Assembly: GCF_902706185.1 (NCBI RefSeq)
Contig: NZ_CACSJM010000041.1
Location: 1-40,370 of the forward strand
Length of the DNA: 40,370 bases
Reading direction: 5' to 3'
Source: Roseomonas sp. 18066
GTDB lineage: Bacteria > Pseudomonadota > Alphaproteobacteria > Acetobacterales > Acetobacteraceae
Of the stretch, positions 9,172 through 17,303 are shown piece after piece (position 1 is the first letter of the stretch; each line of letters opens with the position of its first letter). A program made the position numbers and the translations under genes. The notes under the pieces are model-generated. The model was not told where the DNA came from. It did not search any database and saw only the letters and a list, made by a program, of their open reading frames with translations.

Positions 9172-10083
9172 TCAGGCGCGGCGGACTTCCTGCCGCGCCA
9201 TCCAGGTGGCCGAGGCGAAGATGACGGCGGCCCCGGCGAAGGTGGTCCAGCCGGGGATGTCGCCGAACATCAGGAAGCCCAGCATCGCCGCCCAGGCGAG
9301 GTCGAGGAACTTCACCGGCTGCGTCGCCGAGACATCGGCCAGCCGGAAGGCCTCGGTCAGCGCCCAATGCCCGCCCGAGCCGAGCAGCCCGGCGACGGCG
9401 AACCAGGCCAGCTGGGTCGGCGTCGGCCAGGACCAGAAGGCCAAAGCGAAGGGCAGCGTGAACAGCGAGATGGTGATCGCCTGCCACATGACGATCACCT
9501 CCGGCCGGTCGCGCCGGGTCAGCGCCTTGGTGATCAGAAAGGAGGCGGCGAAGAGCGGCGAGGAGCCCAGCATCACCAGGGTCCAGATGCCGCCACCGCC
9601 AGACAGCTTCGGCCCCAGCACGATGGCGACGCCGACCAGGCCGAGCCCGGCCGCGATCCAGCGCCCCAGCACCACCTTCTCCTTCAGGAAGACCACGGCG
9701 CCGACCATGATGAAGATCGGCCCGGTGAAGCCCAGCGCGGTGACATCGGCCAGCGGGATATGCGGCAGCGCGAGAAACCACATCAGCAGCCCCGCGGTAT
9801 GCACCACGCCGCGCCACAGCTGCCCCGACAGCCCGTGCGGCGCGAAGCTGGCCAGGCCGCCGCGCCACAGCAGCGGCACCATCACCAGGAAGCCGAAGAA
9901 ATAGCGCAGGAACTGGGCCTGGAAGGAATGCATCTCCCGCGTCATGCCGCTCATGATCGCGTTGAGCAGGCTGAACAGCAGGCCCGACAGCCCCATCCAG
10001 ATCATGCCCCGCAGCACGGGCGACAGGTCACGCCAGCCACGCCGCGTGGTCACCGCGGGCGGGCGGAGGATATTCTGCGACAT
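9172..10083 (-). CDS. EamA/DMT family transporter
   Basis: An inner-membrane transporter of the drug/metabolite superfamily with about ten transmembrane helices in two EamA repeats. The first repeat covers roughly residues 25-150 and contains LADVTALGFTGPIFIMV; the second contains HWALTEAFRLADVSATQPVKF. Such proteins export or import small metabolites; substrate is unknown. ATG 10083 gives 303 residues and has GGAAG about 10 bases upstream; a longer version from ATG 10125 adds 14 Arg-rich residues and has no ribosome site. The gene is convergent with the M20 peptidase gene, 10 bases apart, with no visible terminator between them. Confidence 0.9.
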   Translation of the reverse strand: MSQNILRPPAVTTRRGWRDLSPVLRGMIWMGLSGLLFSLLNAIMSGMTREMHSFQAQFLRYFFGFLVMVPLLWRGGLASFAPHGLSGQLWRGVVHTAGLLMWFLALPHIPLADVTALGFTGPIFIMVGAVVFLKEKVVLGRWIAAGLGLVGVAIVLGPKLSGGGGIWTLVMLGSSPLFAASFLITKALTRRDRPEVIVMWQAITISLFTLPFALAFWSWPTPTQLAWFAVAGLLGSGGHWALTEAFRLADVSATQPVKFLDLAWAAMLGFLMFGDIPGWTTFAGAAVIFASATWMARQEVRRA

Positions 10084-10210
10084 TCTGCGCGGGCTTCCGG
10101 GGACGCTTCTGAACGCCGCCAGCATGACGCCGCTGAAATGAAGGAAGCAAGAGCAGGGTGGCGAATTTCGCGGCGATTCCCGCCACCCCCGCTTCTGTGA
10201 AGCCGGCCGG

Positions 10211-10750
10211 TCAGCCCGCCACCGGGTAGCGGATCGACACCACCTCGATCTCCTCCAGCCCGCCCGGGGTGCGCACCCGCAGCAGGTCGCCGACGCGGGC
10301 CTTCAGCAGGGCGCGGGCCATCGGCGACACCCAGCTGATATGGCCGCGATCCAGGTCGGTCTCGTCGACGCCGACGATGGTGATGGTGACCTCGCTGTCA
10401 TCCTCCCGCGCATAGGTCACGGTCGCGCCGAAGAACACCTGGTCCCGCCGCGGCTGCGCGGCGGGGTCGACCACCTGAACCCGCTCCAGCCGCTTGCGCA
10501 GGAAGCGCACCCGGCGGTCGATCTCGCGCAGCCGCCGCTTGCCATACTGGTAGTCGGCATTCTCGCTGCGATCGCCGAGGCTCGCCGCCCAGGAGACGAT
10601 CTCCACCACCTTCGGTCGGTCCTGGCTCCACAGCCGGGTCAGCTCCTCCTGCAGCGCGGCATGGCCGGCGGGCGTCATGTAGAAGGGCGTGCCGGCCGGC
10701 AGCCCCGGCGGCGCGTCGTCGCCATCATCGTCGTCGTCAGCAGCAGCCAA
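10211..10750 (-). CDS. greB: GreA/GreB-family transcription elongation factor, GreB-like
   Basis: Gre factors enter the RNA polymerase secondary channel and stimulate cleavage of backtracked RNA. The coiled-coil tip carries the acidic signature GDRSENADYQYGK, and the C-terminal FKBP-like domain has VFFGATVTYAREDD and the usual SPMARALLKARVGD segment. The YQYGKRRLREIDRRVRFL pattern favours GreB over GreA. No ATG fits the frame. TTG 10750 is chosen because GGGGGA lies 7 bases upstream, giving 179 residues; TTG 10780 or GTG 10774 would be longer but have poorer ribosome sites. The N-terminus is unusual: a run of aspartates (DDDDDGDD) and a Pro/Gly linker precede the conserved domain. Confidence 0.88.
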   Translation of the reverse strand: MAAADDDDDGDDAPPGLPAGTPFYMTPAGHAALQEELTRLWSQDRPKVVEIVSWAASLGDRSENADYQYGKRRLREIDRRVRFLRKRLERVQVVDPAAQPRRDQVFFGATVTYAREDDSEVTITIVGVDETDLDRGHISWVSPMARALLKARVGDLLRVRTPGGLEEIEVVSIRYPVAG

Positions 10751-11068
10751 GATTGCATCCCCCGTAAAACTCACGCCCAAGCTTGCGGAACCGGTTCATT
10801 CAGCGCTGGCGTCGCGGTTTTTCTGTGCCAATATTTCGGTAACGAATCGCTTAAAAGTTAAAAAAACTCTCCCATCCCGCGCAAATCCACGCTTCAATTC
10901 ACCCATGCCGCACCCCGCCGCGCCCCTGGCCGAGGATGCGGGCCGGAAGACCGCGGAACCGCTCCCGCGCCGCCGGCCCGTCCCGCCACAGGCGACCAGG
11001 GACGCGATTGGGCGGCGGCATGCGGGAAACGACCAGCACATAACCAGAAAAACCGAAGGAAGGCGCCC
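10751..11068. other. Divergent intergenic region, greB-like gene / HWE kinase
   Basis: A gap of about 318 bases between divergent genes. The stretch 10815-10875 is markedly AT-rich for this genome, with runs of T and A, and probably holds both promoters, but I find no strong -35/-10 match. The 10-base palindrome GAACCGGTTC at 10788-10797 could be a regulator site. The part nearest the kinase (about 10900-11050) is GC-rich with no recognised feature. Confidence 0.5.
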
Positions 11069-12676
11069 GTGCAGCCTGCCGCCACCGGGCTCTTGCCGCG
11101 TCCATTCGCCCCGGCAAGCCCTGCCTCCGGATCCGCCCGGACCGGACGGATGCCGCGCCGTGCCTGGCTTGCCGGCTGGCCGCTGGCCTGGCTGGCCCTG
11201 GCCCTGCTCACCGCCACCTTCGCGCTGCTCGCCTATCGCCTGGCGGGCAGCGAGGCCACCATCCAGGAAGTCCGCGCCCTCGAGGACGGGCTGAAGGCCG
11301 AGGCCAAGCTCTCCGGCCATCCGCTGCGCGCCGATGCCGCCGCCCTCGCCCCGGCGCTGGCCGTGCTCGACCGCCTGGCGGCCGATTATCCGGAGCTCGC
11401 GGCGCCGCAGGCGCTGCTGCGGCTGCGCCTGGCCGCCGGCCTCGCCGCCGGCGAGAGCGAGGCCGCCCACCGCGCCCTGCATGTCGCCGCCCATGCGCTG
11501 GAAGACGCGCTGATGCGCCGCATCGCCATCCTGCGCCAGCAGGACCTGGCGCGGCAGCGCAACGGGCTGCTCGGCGCGCTGGCCAGCGCCGCGGCTGGCG
11601 CCGGGCTGCTGGTCCTGGCGCTGCGCCAGGCCCGGCGCGAGGCCCGCGCCCAGGCCGGCAACGCCGCCCAGGCCCGCGCCCAAATCCGCGCTTTGGCGGA
11701 GGCGGCGCCGCTCGGCATGGCGCTGCTCGATGCCGGGCTGACCATCGCCGCCGGCAATGCCCGCTTCGCCCAGCTGGCCGGCGCCAGCGAGGCCGCCCTG
11801 CCCGGCCAGAGCCTGGCCCAGGCGCTGCCCTGGCTGCATGCCGCCATCGGCGCCGAGCTGCGCGCCGTGCTGGTGCGCGGCGGCGGCCTGCCGGGCCAGG
11901 CGGTGACCGCCGCCGGCCCCGACGGCGCCGACCGCCACTACCACCTGGCGATCGAGCTGCTGGAGACGCCGCCCGACCAGGCGCCGGACCTGGCCGAGGG
12001 CGCGCCGCATCTCTGCCTGATCATCATGGACGTGACCGAGCGCGCCACCATGGAGGCCTGGCGCGACGAGCTGGTGGGCGAGCTGAACCACCGGGTGAAG
12101 AACACGCTGGCGACCGTGCAGTCCCTGGCCGCCCAGACGCTGCGCGGCGCCGCGCTGGACCCGCAGCGCTTCGCCGCGGACTTTTCCGCCCGCCTCGGCG
12201 CGCTGTCGCGCTCGCATGAGTTGCTGGCGGCGGTCGGCTGGTCGCAGGCGACGCTGTCGGCGGTGGTGCAGGCGGCGCTCGGCCCCTGGCAGGGCGGCGG
12301 CCGGCTGCGGGTCGAGGGGCCGGAGGGGCCGCTGCTGCGCCCCGGCCAGGCCCAGGCCCTGGTCATCGCCCTGTCGGAGCTGGCCAGCAACGCCACCCAT
12401 CACGGCGCGCTGGGCGGCGAGGGCCATGTCTCGCTGCGCTGGGACTGCCTGCCGGATGGCGCGCTGCGGCTGGCCTGGCGCGAATATGGCGGGCCGCGGC
12501 TCGCCGGCCGGCCGCTGCGCCAGGGCTTCGGCATGCGCTTCCTGGAGCGGGGCCTGGCCTATGACCTCGGCCCCGGCACCCAGGTGCGGCTGAACTTCGA
12601 CACCGACGGGCTCTATTGCGAGGTGCGCTTCCGCAGCCTGGAGCCGCGCCACTGCCTGACGGTCCGCGCCGCCTGA
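11069..12676 (+). CDS. Membrane-bound HWE-family sensor histidine kinase
   Basis: A 535-residue sensor kinase of the HWE/HisKA_2 group common in alphaproteobacteria. A transmembrane helix lies at about 33-55, a periplasmic Ala/Leu-rich helical region follows to about 165, and a second helix lies at about 170-190. A PAS-like domain (about 205-310) includes the ending CLIIMDVTERA. The phosphoacceptor is H341 in ELNHRVKNTLATVQSLAAQT. The ATPase domain has the N box ELASNATHHGAL, the WRE tripeptide of the HWE motif, and GFGMRFLERGLAYDLG. The start is GTG 11069, behind GAAGGAAGG. No response regulator, sigma factor or anti-sigma gene is adjacent, so it is an orphan kinase here and its stimulus is unknown. 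Confidence 0.92.
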   Translation: MQPAATGLLPRPFAPASPASGSARTGRMPRRAWLAGWPLAWLALALLTATFALLAYRLAGSEATIQEVRALEDGLKAEAKLSGHPLRADAAALAPALAVLDRLAADYPELAAPQALLRLRLAAGLAAGESEAAHRALHVAAHALEDALMRRIAILRQQDLARQRNGLLGALASAAAGAGLLVLALRQARREARAQAGNAAQARAQIRALAEAAPLGMALLDAGLTIAAGNARFAQLAGASEAALPGQSLAQALPWLHAAIGAELRAVLVRGGGLPGQAVTAAGPDGADRHYHLAIELLETPPDQAPDLAEGAPHLCLIIMDVTERATMEAWRDELVGELNHRVKNTLATVQSLAAQTLRGAALDPQRFAADFSARLGALSRSHELLAAVGWSQATLSAVVQAALGPWQGGGRLRVEGPEGPLLRPGQAQALVIALSELASNATHHGALGGEGHVSLRWDCLPDGALRLAWREYGGPRLAGRPLRQGFGMRFLERGLAYDLGPGTQVRLNFDTDGLYCEVRFRSLEPRHCLTVRAA

Positions 12677-12684
12677 TCGAGGAC

Positions 12685-12709
12685 GGGGGGCCGCCTCAGC
12701 CCCCCATTT
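12685..12709 (+). terminator. Weak candidate terminator between convergent genes
   Basis: A 7-bp stem (GGGGGGC at 12685-12691 with GCCCCCC at 12699-12705) is followed by ATTT. Its loop holds the stop codon of the leftward ABC-F gene. The T tract is short, so termination efficiency is uncertain. Confidence 0.4.
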
Positions 12710-14516
12710 CTTCCCGCTGCATCTCCAGCTCCAGCCAGCGCTCCTCCGCCTCGGCGAGGCCCGTCTCGGCCTTGGCCAGCAGCTCGTTGGCCTTGTCGAA
12801 GCGCGCCTTGTCGCGGCTGTAGAGCCCGGCATCCGCCAGGATTTCCTTCAGTTTTCCGGCTTCGGCTTCCAGCTTGCGCATCCTGGCAGGCAGCGTCTCC
12901 AGCTCATGCTGATCCTTGAACGACATTTTTTTCCGGGTCGTCGCCGTCGATGCGGCGACGACGGTCTTCGCCTCGGAAGGCTTCGCGGCCGGCGCCGGCG
13001 CGGCGTCGGCGCGCGCCCGCACGCCATGGCCGCGCTGCGACACCATGTCGGAATAGCCGCCGGCATAATCCTGCCAGCGCCCCTCGCCTTCCCAGGCGAT
13101 GACATTGGTGGTCACCCGGTCGAGGAAGTCGCGGTCATGGCTGACCACGATGACCGTGCCGCCATACTCGGCGATCTGCTCCTGCAGCAGGTCCAGCGTC
13201 TCGAGGTCGAGGTCGTTGGTCGGCTCGTCGAGCACCAGCAGGTTGGAGGCGGTGGCGAAGGCACGCGCCAGCAGCAGCCGCCCGCGCTCGCCGCCCGACA
13301 GCGCCGAGACCGGCGTCCGCGCCTGCTCGGGAAGGAAAAGAAAATCCTTCATGTAGCCGATGACGTGGCGCGGCTGGCCATTGACCCAGACCTGGTCGCC
13401 GCGCTGCCCGGTCAGCGTCGCCGAGACGGTCGCCGAGGGGTCCAGCGCCTCGCGCCGCTGGTCCAGCGTCACCATCTGCAGGTTGGTGCCGAGCCGGATC
13501 TCGCCGGCATCGGGCGCCAGCACGCCGGTCAGCATCGACAGCAGCGTGGTCTTGCCCGCCCCGTTCGGCCCGACGATGCCGACCCGGTCGCCGCGCAGGA
13601 TGCGCGTCGAGAAATCCTGCACCACGGCGCGGTCGCCGTAGAATTTCGAGATGGCCTCGGCCGAGACCACCTGGCTGCCGGAGCCCTCGCCCTCGGCCGC
13701 CGCCATGCGCACCCCGCCCTGGGCGGCGCGGCGGTCGCGGCGCTGCTGGCGCAGGCCCGCCAGCTCGGCGACGCGGCGGACATTGCGCTTGCGCCGGGCG
13801 GTGACGCCGTAGCGCATCCAGTCCTCTTCCCGCGCGATCTGCCGGTCGAGCTTGTGCGCCTCCTTCTCCTCCTGATCGAGCACCTCGTCGCGCCAGGTCT
13901 CGAAATGGGCAAAGCCGCGGGCGAGACGCCGGGTGACGCCGCGGTCGAGCCAGACCATCTCCCGCGTCATCGTCTCGAGGAAGCGCCGGTCATGGCTGAT
14001 CAGGACCAGCGCCGAGCGCATCGAGGCGATCTCCTGCTCCAGCCATTCGATGGCGGGCAGGTCCAGGTGGTTGGTCGGCTCGTCCAGCAGCAGGATGTCG
14101 GGGCTGGGGGCCAGAGCGCGGGCCAGCGCCGCCCGCCGCGCCTCGCCGCCGGACAGGTTCTTCGGCAGCTCCTCGCCGGTCAGGCCGAGCTGCTCCAGCA
14201 GGTAATGCGCGCGGTATTCGTCGTCGCCCTCGCCCAGCCCGGCCATCACATAGGCCATGACAGTGGCGTAGGATGACAGGTCGGGCTCCTGCTCCAGGTA
14301 GCGCCAGGTGGCGCCGGGCTGGACGAAGCGGCTGCCGCTGTCGGGCTGCACCAGCCCGGCCGCGATCTTCAGCAGGGTCGACTTGCCAGAGCCGTTGCGG
14401 CCGATCAGCGCCACCCGCTCGCCGGGCGCGACCGACAGCGTGGCGCCGGACAGCAGCGGCGTGGTGCCGAAGCCGAGGCGGGTGTCCTGGAGCAGCAGAA
14501 GGGGGGGAGCGGCCAT
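12696..14516 (-). CDS. uup: ABC-F family ATPase, Uup-like
   Basis: A soluble 606-residue protein with two ABC ATPase domains in one chain and no membrane segment, the mark of ABC-F proteins that act on ribosomes. The first domain has Walker [10 protein letters not shown] at 39-47, signature LSGGEARRA and Walker [14 protein letters not shown]. The second has GPNGAGKTT near residue 315, [11 protein letters not shown] and [13 protein letters not shown]. The C-terminal ~75 residues (from [13 protein letters not shown]) form the charged coiled coil found in Uup and related members, linked to nucleic-acid or ribosome binding. ATG 14516 is the start. The gene is divergent from the FAD oxidoreductase gene. 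I prefer Uup to EttA because of the coiled-coil tail. Confidence 0.9.
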   Translation of the reverse strand: MAAPPLLLLQDTRLGFGTTPLLSGATLSVAPGERVALIGRNGSGKSTLLKIAAGLVQPDSGSRFVQPGATWRYLEQEPDLSSYATVMAYVMAGLGEGDDEYRAHYLLEQLGLTGEELPKNLSGGEARRAALARALAPSPDILLLDEPTNHLDLPAIEWLEQEIASMRSALVLISHDRRFLETMTREMVWLDRGVTRRLARGFAHFETWRDEVLDQEEKEAHKLDRQIAREEDWMRYGVTARRKRNVRRVAELAGLRQQRRDRRAAQGGVRMAAAEGEGSGSQVVSAEAISKFYGDRAVVQDFSTRILRGDRVGIVGPNGAGKTTLLSMLTGVLAPDAGEIRLGTNLQMVTLDQRREALDPSATVSATLTGQRGDQVWVNGQPRHVIGYMKDFLFLPEQARTPVSALSGGERGRLLLARAFATASNLLVLDEPTNDLDLETLDLLQEQIAEYGGTVIVVSHDRDFLDRVTTNVIAWEGEGRWQDYAGGYSDMVSQRGHGVRARADAAPAPAAKPSEAKTVVAASTATTRKKMSFKDQHELETLPARMRKLEAEAGKLKEILADAGLYSRDKARFDKANELLAKAETGLAEAEERWLELEMQREEMGG

Positions 14517-14688
14517 GCGGCTCCGTGGCGCCCGCGGCCCGCTGCGTCAAGCGGAAGCGGCATGGCCGCGCGTGAAAACCGCGCGGCAATCCGGCGCAAA
14601 GCGGCATTTTTCGCCGCCTGCGCCATGGTCAGCGCCACCCTTCGCGGGCAAGACTGCGCCCAGATCAAGATCCAGAAGGAGCGCCCGG

Positions 14689-15789
14689 GTGGAAGAGGTG
14701 GACTGCATCGTCGTCGGCGCTGGCGTCGTCGGCCTGGCCGTGGCCCGCGACCTGGCGCTGGCCGGGCGCGAGGTGCTGGTGCTGGAGGCCGCCGAGGGCA
14801 TCGGCACCGAGACCTCCTCGCGCAACAGCGAGGTGATCCATGCCGGCATCTACTACCCGAAGGACAGCCTGATGGCGCGCGCCTGCGTCGAGGGCAAGCA
14901 GCGCCTCTACGCCTATTGCGCCGAGCGCGGCGTGCCGCACGCCAATTGCGGCAAGCTGATCGTGGCGACCGACGCCGAGGAGCGCGGCAAGCTGGCCTCG
15001 ATCCAGGCGCGGGCCGCCGCCAATGGCGTGCCCGACCTGCGGCTGGTCGAGGCCGCCGAGGCGCTGGACATGGAGCCGGCGCTGAACTGCACCGCCGCGC
15101 TGCTGTCGCCATCGACCGGCATCATCGACAGCCATGCCTATATGCTGTCGCTGCAGGGCGATGCCGAGAATGCCGGCGCCACCTTCGTCTTCCACAGCCC
15201 GGTCCTCGGCGGCCGGCTGATCGACGAGGGCGCCGAGCTCGAGATCGGCGGCGCCGAGCCGATGTCGCTGCGCTGCCGGCTGCTGGTCAATGCCGCCGGG
15301 CTGCATGCGCAGCGCCTGGCCGGCCAGCTGCAGGGCATGCCGGCCGCGCACGTGCCGCCGACCTTCTTCGCCAAGGGCAACTATTTCACCCTGGCCGGGC
15401 GCTCGCCTTTCTCGCGGCTGATCTATCCGGTGCCGGTGCCCGGCGGGCTCGGCACCCACCTGACCATCGACCTCGGCGGGCAATGCCGCTTCGGCCCCGA
15501 TGTCGAATGGATCGACAGCGTCGCCTACGAGGTCGATCCGCGCCGCGGCGACGGCTTCTACGCCGCCATCCGCCGCTACTGGCCCGGCCTGCCGGAAGGC
15601 GCGCTGCAGCCGGGCTATTCCGGCATCCGGCCGAAGACCGTGGGGCCCGGCCAGCCGGGGCAGGATTTCGTCATCCAGGGGCCGGCGGTGCATGGCCGCG
15701 CCGGGCTGATCAACCTGTTCGGCATCGAGAGCCCGGGGCTGACCGCCTCGCTCGCCCTGGCCGGCATGGTGCGCGACCTGGCCGCCTGA
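14689..15789 (+). CDS. FAD-dependent oxidoreductase, L-2-hydroxyglutarate oxidase-like
   Basis: A DAO-fold flavoprotein related to LhgO (L-2-hydroxyglutarate oxidase/dehydrogenase). The dinucleotide fold [17 protein letters not shown] lies at the extreme N-terminus, followed by the family segments [41 protein letters not shown] and [17 protein letters not shown]. The closing [17 protein letters not shown] matches the end of the family. GTG 14689 is the start: GAAGGAG lies 7 bases upstream and the protein begins directly with the FAD fold, giving 366 residues, slightly shorter than E. coli LhgO. It could also act on other 2-hydroxy acids. The hydrolase gene begins 72 bases downstream on the same strand, so the two may be co-transcribed. 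Confidence 0.88.
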   Translation: MEEVDCIVVGAGVVGLAVARDLALAGREVLVLEAAEGIGTETSSRNSEVIHAGIYYPKDSLMARACVEGKQRLYAYCAERGVPHANCGKLIVATDAEERGKLASIQARAAANGVPDLRLVEAAEALDMEPALNCTAALLSPSTGIIDSHAYMLSLQGDAENAGATFVFHSPVLGGRLIDEGAELEIGGAEPMSLRCRLLVNAAGLHAQRLAGQLQGMPAAHVPPTFFAKGNYFTLAGRSPFSRLIYPVPVPGGLGTHLTIDLGGQCRFGPDVEWIDSVAYEVDPRRGDGFYAAIRRYWPGLPEGALQPGYSGIRPKTVGPGQPGQDFVIQGPAVHGRAGLINLFGIESPGLTASLALAGMVRDLAA

Positions 15790-15861
15790 CCCCTGCCCCA
15801 CGCCGAGTTGCAGCCGGGGGCGCTTGCGAAACGCCCTGGTTCGCGCTGTACAGGCGGGGAG

Positions 15862-17256
15862 ATGACGGGATCGCAAGGTTTGATGGGTGCGCGCGGCGGC
15901 TTGCAGCCCGGGCTGCAGAGCTTCGGCGGCTATGAGCTGGACTTCGTCCCGGCCGAGGGCGAGGCCGAGGGCCAGCTGGTCATCGCCGCCACCGGGCTGC
16001 ATGCCGCCGGGGCGCCGATCACGGTCTTCGACTACCGCAATTCGCTGATGGCGCGGCCCGGCCTGGACCGGGTCTTCCTGCGCGACCAGAAGCAGAGCTG
16101 GTACAATGCCGAGGAGGGCTGGGACGCGCTGGTCGCCGCGCTGCGCGGGCTGGTCGCCGCCGGCGGCTACCGCCAGGTCACCATCCTCGGCGTCAGCATG
16201 GGCGGCTATGGCGCGCTGCTGCTGGCCGCCACCCTGCCCGAGGCGCGGGTGCTGGCCCTCTCCCCCTCCTTCACCACCGACAGCGCCCCCTTCGGCCGCG
16301 GCATCATCCGCTATCCCCAGTGGTTCGACGACGGCCACCCGGCGCCGCGGCCACGGGCGGAGCTCACCGGCGACCCGGCGCGGCTGCTCTGCCTGTTCGG
16401 CGACCGCGACGTCTGGGACGTGGTCAATGCCCGCGCCTTCTTCGACGCCGGCTGGCCGCAGGTTTTCTTCTGCGCCGACGGGTCGCATGAACTGGGTGTC
16501 TATCTGAAGCAGGCAGGGCGCTTCGCCCGGGTCATGGACCGGCTGCTGCAGGGCGCGCCGATGACCGCGGTCGCCGCCGCGGCCGGCGCCTACCTGGCCT
16601 TCAGCCATTGCCAGGCCTTCGCCCTGCTGGCGGCACGCCGCGCGCTCTATGCCGGCGAGCTCGAGGCGGCCGACCGCTTCCTGCACTATGCCCGGCAGGC
16701 GCCGACCACGCCGGCGCCGCGCAGCCTGGCGCTGCTCGGGCAGCTGCGCGACGGGCTGGCGCCGCCGACGCGCGACGCCGCCCAGGCCTTCCTCGCCGAT
16801 CCGGGCGCTGCCGTGCCGCTGCCCGCCGGCGATGGCTGGGAGGCGACATTGTCCAGCCCGGAGGCGCGGGCCATCGGCGCCTCGGTCCAGGCCGGGCCGC
16901 TGGCGCTGCTGCGGATCCGGCCGGCGGCGCCGCTGGCCGGGGAGGCCGCCGAGATCGGCAAGCTGCGGCTGCGGCTGCGCTTCGCGGTGCCGCCTGCGGC
17001 CAGCGCCGGCAGTGGCGCCATCAGCGCCTATGCCGCCGAGCCCGGCGCCCGGCCGCGGCTGCTGGCCCGCGCCGAGGACCCCGCCCAGCCGCTGGGCGTC
17101 GACGTGCCCTTCCGCGACGGCGAGGCGCTGCTGCTGCTGCAGCGGCCCTGCTTCTACTCGATGTTCGATGCCGGGGCGGGGGCGCTGCGCACGCCCTGGT
17201 CGATGCGGCTGTTCAAGCTGACGCTGAAGCCGCTGCCGCTGCCCAAGGCAGCGTGA
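15862..17256 (+). CDS. Alpha/beta hydrolase with a long uncharacterised C-terminal region
   Basis: The N-terminal ~225 residues look like a serine alpha/beta hydrolase: nucleophile S112 in GVSMGGYGAL, an acid among D181/D183 in FGDRDVWD, and H209 in DGSHELG. There is no signal peptide. Residues ~230-464 match nothing I recognise: first Ala-rich helices of TPR-like character (LAARRALYAGELEAADRFLHYARQA), then a probable beta-rich domain (about 305-464) that ends FKLTLKPLPLPKAA. ATG 15862 gives 464 residues, but GGGGA sits too close to it, so GTG or ATG starts nearby such as ATG 15883 remain possible. The substrate is unknown. It follows the LhgO-like gene on the same strand and ends at a perfect palindrome. 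Confidence 0.8.
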   Translation: MTGSQGLMGARGGLQPGLQSFGGYELDFVPAEGEAEGQLVIAATGLHAAGAPITVFDYRNSLMARPGLDRVFLRDQKQSWYNAEEGWDALVAALRGLVAAGGYRQVTILGVSMGGYGALLLAATLPEARVLALSPSFTTDSAPFGRGIIRYPQWFDDGHPAPRPRAELTGDPARLLCLFGDRDVWDVVNARAFFDAGWPQVFFCADGSHELGVYLKQAGRFARVMDRLLQGAPMTAVAAAAGAYLAFSHCQAFALLAARRALYAGELEAADRFLHYARQAPTTPAPRSLALLGQLRDGLAPPTRDAAQAFLADPGAAVPLPAGDGWEATLSSPEARAIGASVQAGPLALLRIRPAAPLAGEAAEIGKLRLRLRFAVPPAASAGSGAISAYAAEPGARPRLLARAEDPAQPLGVDVPFRDGEALLLLQRPCFYSMFDAGAGALRTPWSMRLFKLTLKPLPLPKAA

Positions 17257-17286
17257 GGAACGGGGCGCCGCGCGGCGCCCCGTTCC
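17257..17286. terminator. 30-bp perfect palindrome between convergent genes, probable terminator without T tract
   Basis: The sequence from 17257 to 17286 is a perfect palindrome (arm GGAACGGGGCGCC, centre GCGC). It begins at the base after the hydrolase stop codon and lies 17 bases from the tolC stop. Its place between convergent genes suggests a two-way RNA hairpin, but no T run follows on either strand. Confidence 0.55.
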
Positions 17287-17303
17287 GGATCAGGCTGGTT
17301 GGA

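Noticed and set aside
10815..10835. TGGCAC on the minus strand as a sigma-54 promoter
   Set aside because: The required TTGC element at the correct spacing is missing.
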